From NCBI GenBank assembly GCA_905250025.1, contig CAJNOJ010000054.1, positions 124,001-188,000 on the forward strand: a stretch of DNA of 64,000 bases, in the 5' to 3' direction. Source of the stretch: Adineta ricciae (taxonomy: Eukaryota > Rotifera > Eurotatoria > Adinetida > Adinetidae). Made by a program: the position numbers and the translations under genes. Position 1 is the stretch's first letter, and each line of letters begins with the position of its first letter. The notes below the pieces were generated by a model. It did no database searches. It was not told the origin of the DNA and worked only from the letters and a program-made list of their open reading frames with translations. This document shows, piece after piece, positions 60,412-64,000 of this stretch.

Positions 60412-61912
60412 TTACCCATAGACCACATCGTCGTCAGAATCGTTGAGCATCGAGAAAGTTGGATTGTCATGGAACAATGAATCAACAGCGGCGTTCTTTG
60501 CTGGACTATACACGTATGCCATAGTGTATAGGTACAGATTAATAACACTGTGAAAGGTGAGAAATTCAACTGAATTCTTGTAACGTGATGCCAATTCAGG
60601 AACGAAGTTTTCTTTCATAATGTCCGATCCATATCGAAGTGTTGTAATCACAATTAAGATACACACAACGCAAAGCATTAGCAGAGTAGCGAATTTCAAA
60701 CGAATATCTAAACAATGATTAAGAATGACGATTTTGTTTTTCATAATCTATCCAACATACCGAAGTACGGTGTATTGCGAAGCTCGCTGAATGCTCGGAT
60801 AATTAGGAATAGTAAATACAGAACATAAAGTATTCCAACAATGTAAAATATAATACGAATTGCCTTAAGGAATACACAACGAAATTGAACATGTGTTTTC
60901 CGATTGAATAAACTTAAAAATTACCGTGAACGGCCGTATGTCAATAGTAAGATTGTACATGGGATCACGAAATTCTTGTGCGATACGTGCTGATGAAAGC
61001 ACAACAGAGACCATCCAAAGGATACCGATAAGAATGATTTTTGGAAGATAAAATGGAACAAATCGACGAATATTCTAAGATCAAAGAAACGATGTATCCA
61101 AAAGATCTAAATCAAGAACAAACTTGACGAATGCCATGATAAACACTCAGCCAAAACAGCAATAACACTGCCAGAAAAGTCGTTTGCAGTATTCCATCCA
61201 GAATCGATGTAAACGAATTATTCAATAAAAACGTCAACGGGTAAAATGGATCTAAATACAATCAACATTCTCCGATGATCTAATGTATTCATTGACCTAG
61301 TACAAAGAAGGTTACTCAATTTCAATTACATGTCTATAACTAATTGACATATTGTTCTATATTACATATTCGATAATGAATACATCTTCATTTAATTTGT
61401 ATCATTTATTTATGACCTTTTATGGCAATGATAAGGTAAATTACGATTCTGACCGAAAAATATCTCTACAGGTCAACGCTTTGTATTCATTAGTGATGTA
61501 TATTACTGTACCGTTATAGAAAACGAGAAAGATGAGAAGAAAGACCATCCATCGTTGTTCTAGTGACCAATCGAGAATGGAATATCGTTGCATGGATTTC
61601 GTAAATAGACACTGGAAAAATCTCATTGAAATAAAAGATGTTCTTCATTGAATTATTTACATACTGTTATAATAGTAGTGCATATTAAAAAGAAAAAGCG
61701 ACAGACGAGCTCGTATTGAGTATATTTTGAATTGAATGTATTGAGCTGTGAAAAGAGAAAGAGAATCATTCGAAGAAGACATGAATTACAAAGCTTACAA
61801 AGAACTGGACATTGCTGATTTGATTCTGATTGATTCCATTTAATTTCACTTCAAATCGATACGAATTTTCATTTAAAAAACTCAAATGAAACAGTATCAA
61901 TTGATTGCAAGC
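60412..61912 (-). CDS. TMEM181: TMEM181-like membrane protein (5' end unresolved)
   Basis: Exons recognised in transcript order: 61912-61799, 61745-61665, 61611-61512, 61251-61124, 61074-60925, 60863-60761, 60707-60412, about 323 residues with continuous phase. TMEM181 is a GPR107-like/Wntless-related multi-span protein, reported as a host factor for a bacterial toxin. Matching blocks are YSILDWSLEQRWM, FYNDPFYPLTFLLNN, FWLSVYHGIRQ, FYLPKIILIGILWM, RAFSELRNTPYFDIRLKF, ENFVPELASRY, and the signature tail VYSPAKNA...NPTFSMLNDSDDDVVYG. The protein stops right at that point, whereas the human one continues about 30 residues. The N-terminal ectodomain (roughly 100 residues in human) should be encoded upstream of 61912, but I could not find its exons. 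Confidence 0.82.
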
Positions 61913-62750
61913 CTAGAAATAATTAAAAAAAACGAACAAGGTTAATCGAGGGTGATAAGCGCACGTGAAAAATACACTTCGCCTTGATGTAACTATTTCT
62001 AACCTTATTTTCTTTTCTAATATCATTACACGTACGTTCAAGGTATACAGACACATCATTCACATCCCCGTCACTAACCAATCAACGTTTTATTCAACCT
62101 TAGTGTCGATTAACGACTGCATGTTAATTCGAACTTGTAACTGACACTATTAACATTGGCAACAAGCAATCAAACAACCATCGAACAATGAAACTAATGA
62201 CATCGACAACACGAACAATTCAATCTCCTTCATCAGACCGACGTTACTATCAAACGATACGGAGTAAAACAAAAGAAACTTGAGATATGGATTTATTATA
62301 CTAATATAAAGGAGAGATTTCGGAAAAACCTAACAAAAGGAAACCACGTACACAGTACAACAACAAAAAGTACAAATGACATAGCACAGTTGTCTATACG
62401 TTTCGAACCATACAGACGAATATGTAATACAGAAATATGAAAAGAAATAGTAGAAGACAAAAGACAACAGCACCAAATGAACAGATAGAAACTTATTGAA
62501 AATATAAAATAAAGTGTAAAAAATGGAAATAAACCAATATAAAATATGTCTAAAATAAGGCGTAAATAAAAGATCTGATAAGGAATAGAAAAGGAAAGAA
62601 GGAACTCGTTTGTAACGTTCATTGATCAATTTATACTAATGATAAAGGATCAACATAATACAAATCATCACTGATGTTGTTGCTGTTGTTGTTCCTGCCT
62701 GTTTAATTAAATTCATTCGGGATTATGATCGATTAATAAAATAGTTCTTA
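61913..62750. other. Probable 5' part of the TMEM181-like gene, plus spacer
   Basis: The acceptor TTATTTCTAG at 61913-61922 (minus strand) shows at least one further upstream exon, but no frame here matches the expected ectodomain. A 27-codon frame on the minus strand near 62240-62160 begins with a hydrophobic stretch and could be a first exon. The remainder is AT-rich. Confidence 0.35.
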
Positions 62751-64000
62751 TTAGAATAACTGTCTATAGGGAGCACGACCTATTCCACGATTGAATCCAC
62801 CGATACCACGTGATGGTAAACCAGAAGCCGTAAAGCCATATCCTGGACCATAGGAGAGAGATCCACCATACAAATCATCTGTGAATGGGTCTAGACTACC
62901 ACCAACTGTCGTGGTAAAGCCAAAGCCAATAGGTACACCACAGATTCCTCCAAAACCACTAAAAATAAACAAGATCGAATTTATATATCTCATCTAAGTA
63001 GGGTCATTCTAGCGATACCCTGCAGGGAGGCCACCATAGGCTGCTAGGCCACCGCCGCCACAGCCTCCTAATGGACCTCCGTAAGCTCCCAACCTATAGA
63101 GCAAAGCAAAACGAAAAATAAAGCAAGCGAGGCGATGGCATCCTTGACCTACCCGCCACCAAATGGACCACATGGACTTGGACAACACATTGGTGGCGGA
63201 CAACACATTGGTGGTGGTGGGCAACACATTGGTGGTGGTGGACAACACATTGGTGGTGGTGGACAAAACATTGGCGGTGGTGGTGGACAACACATTGGTG
63301 GTGGAGGACAGCACATTGGAGGCGGTGGACAAGGACAAGGAACTGGTACGGGCACTGGAATACATTGTGGTGGACCTGGAACAGGAACAGGAACAGGACA
63401 TGGTTGTGGTACAGGAACAGGGCATGGTTGAGGAACAGGAACGGGCACACACTATGAAGAAAAGAAAAAACCAAATGTGTCGCTAATTATTTAATGGTCC
63501 ATTTTGAGCCAATTTACTTGGGTAGGACCTGGAACAGGAACAGGAACTGGACAAGGTTGTGGTACAGGGACTGGACATGGTTGTGGGACTGGTTGAGGAA
63601 CAGGAATGCAGCTGTAATATTAAAGAAAAGAAAGAAGATAATCAATTGATGTATTCTTTTTTTAAACTAGTATACATACACTGGTTGACAAACCACTCGT
63701 TCAACAGGGACAGGGCACGGTACTGGGCATGGTTGAGGAACAGGTACAGGCACACACTATAATTATAAGTAAATATGGTCAACGATGAATGCTTTTAATT
63801 GTGAATTGAAGAAACGAATTTCATACTTGGATTTGAGGTTGTGGAACAGGAACTGGCACAGGACAAGGGTAAGGTTGACTAGACAAGGATAAATGAAAAT
63901 TTGAACTATCATGTTTTCAAATGCAGATGATTACTTACGGTACAGGAACGCATTCGCGTACAGGAACTGGAACGGGACATGGTTGTGGCACAGGTACGGG
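62751..64000 (-). CDS. Pro/Val/Cys-repeat structural protein, 5' end outside the window
   Basis: Transcribed out of the right edge. Exons in transcript order: beyond 64000 to 63939, 63878-63827, 63756-63680, 63611-63518, 63451-63153, 63093-63019, 62958-62751; phases agree. Four or more short exons encode near-identical PVPVPQPCPVPVP modules. The 299-nt exon continues with eight CPPPPMCC-type units and ends PCGPFGGG. The last two exons are Gly/Tyr-rich (LGAYGGPLGGCGGGGLAAYGG; GGFGGICGVPIGFG) and end APYRQLF. This composition is typical of extracellular cross-linked material such as cuticle, egg shell, jaw or adhesive, with Cys for disulphides and Pro for extended helices. The signal peptide would be upstream. 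I know no named homologue. Confidence 0.75.
63153..63345 (-). repeat. CPPPPMCC-type tandem coding repeat
   Basis: Eight 18-27-nt units of the form (CAACACATTGGTGGTGG on the plus strand) encode CPPPPMCC variants; one unit has MFC for MCC and two differ in Pro number. The units are in-frame coding minisatellite, prone to copy-number change. Confidence 0.85.

Noticed and set aside
63153..63345. CRISPR-like regular repeats
   Set aside because: The units are in-frame coding repeats without spacers in a eukaryotic gene.
63135..63486. Gly- and Val-rich open frames on the plus strand opposite the Pro/Cys repeats
   Set aside because: They are the antisense image of the CPPPPMCC minisatellite; the minus strand gives consistent exons, phases and a stop.
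1..64000. tRNA, rRNA, transposon ends, telomeric repeats
   Set aside because: Looked for by eye on both strands; no cloverleaf, rRNA block, transposase, reverse transcriptase or telomere-like repeat array could be supported.

Overview
The window is animal nuclear DNA: AT-rich, with genes on both strands broken by very short GT-AG introns (mostly 46-60 nt) and gene content that is metazoan (Ptf1a-type bHLH factor, neuronal calcium sensor, neuropeptide-type GPCR, Patched-like protein, Ly6 protein, axonemal proteins). Compact genes, tiny introns, probable spliced-leader-style gene packing and a large family of divergent seven-helix receptors fit a rotifer best, most likely a bdelloid of the Adineta/Rotaria kind. 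That assignment is inference; no rRNA or mitochondrial marker is present.

Layout. 1-3.3 kb: three tandem Rho-family GTPases (minus). 3.9-8.7 kb: a 22-exon DUF4550/CFAP92-like ciliary gene (plus). 8.5-12.5 kb: a head-to-tail duplication of about 1.95 kb, each copy carrying a 73-residue Gly/Thr-rich hydrophilic protein gene; a single N lies exactly at the junction. 14.6-16.1 kb: a secreted cysteine-rich protein. 17.2-17.5 kb: a small secreted, neuropeptide-like precursor (minus). 18.4-23.1 kb: four paralogous atypical 7TM receptors (minus); three more lie at 41.1-46.3 kb. 23.5-26.4 kb: a Patched-domain protein. 27.3-29.0 kb: an MTCH1/2-type outer mitochondrial membrane protein, divergent from a DNAAF6/PIH1D3 homologue (29.3-30.2 kb), which is followed after 52 nt by an SDS22-type LRR gene in an operon-like arrangement. 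36.3-37.5 kb: an intronless neuropeptide-type GPCR. 38.4-39.9 kb: a pepsin-like aspartic protease. 47.4-48.5 kb: an EF-hand neuronal calcium sensor. 49.2-50.9 kb: an MFSD12-like transporter. 51.3-52.4 kb: a B-box/coiled-coil protein. 53.7-56.5 kb: a Ptf1a-like bHLH factor with a 1.4-kb intron. 57.6-58.0 kb: a Ly6/uPAR GPI-type protein. 58.6-60.0 kb: a disordered 484-residue protein. 60.4-61.9 kb: TMEM181 (5' end unresolved). 62.75-64 kb: a Pro/Val/Cys-repeat structural protein running out of the window.

Themes. Three genes (CFAP92-like, DNAAF6, possibly its LRR neighbour) point to motile cilia. The seven atypical receptors, the orthodox peptide receptor and the peptide-precursor candidate form a signalling-rich stretch. 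The most striking items are the receptor family with Arg3.50 uniformly lost, the uncharacterised peptide precursor, the tandem hydrophilin-like genes with an N-marked junction, and the DNAAF6-LRR operon-like pair. Exon boundaries were worked out by eye from splice consensus and reading-frame continuity; individual coordinates may be off by a base or two.
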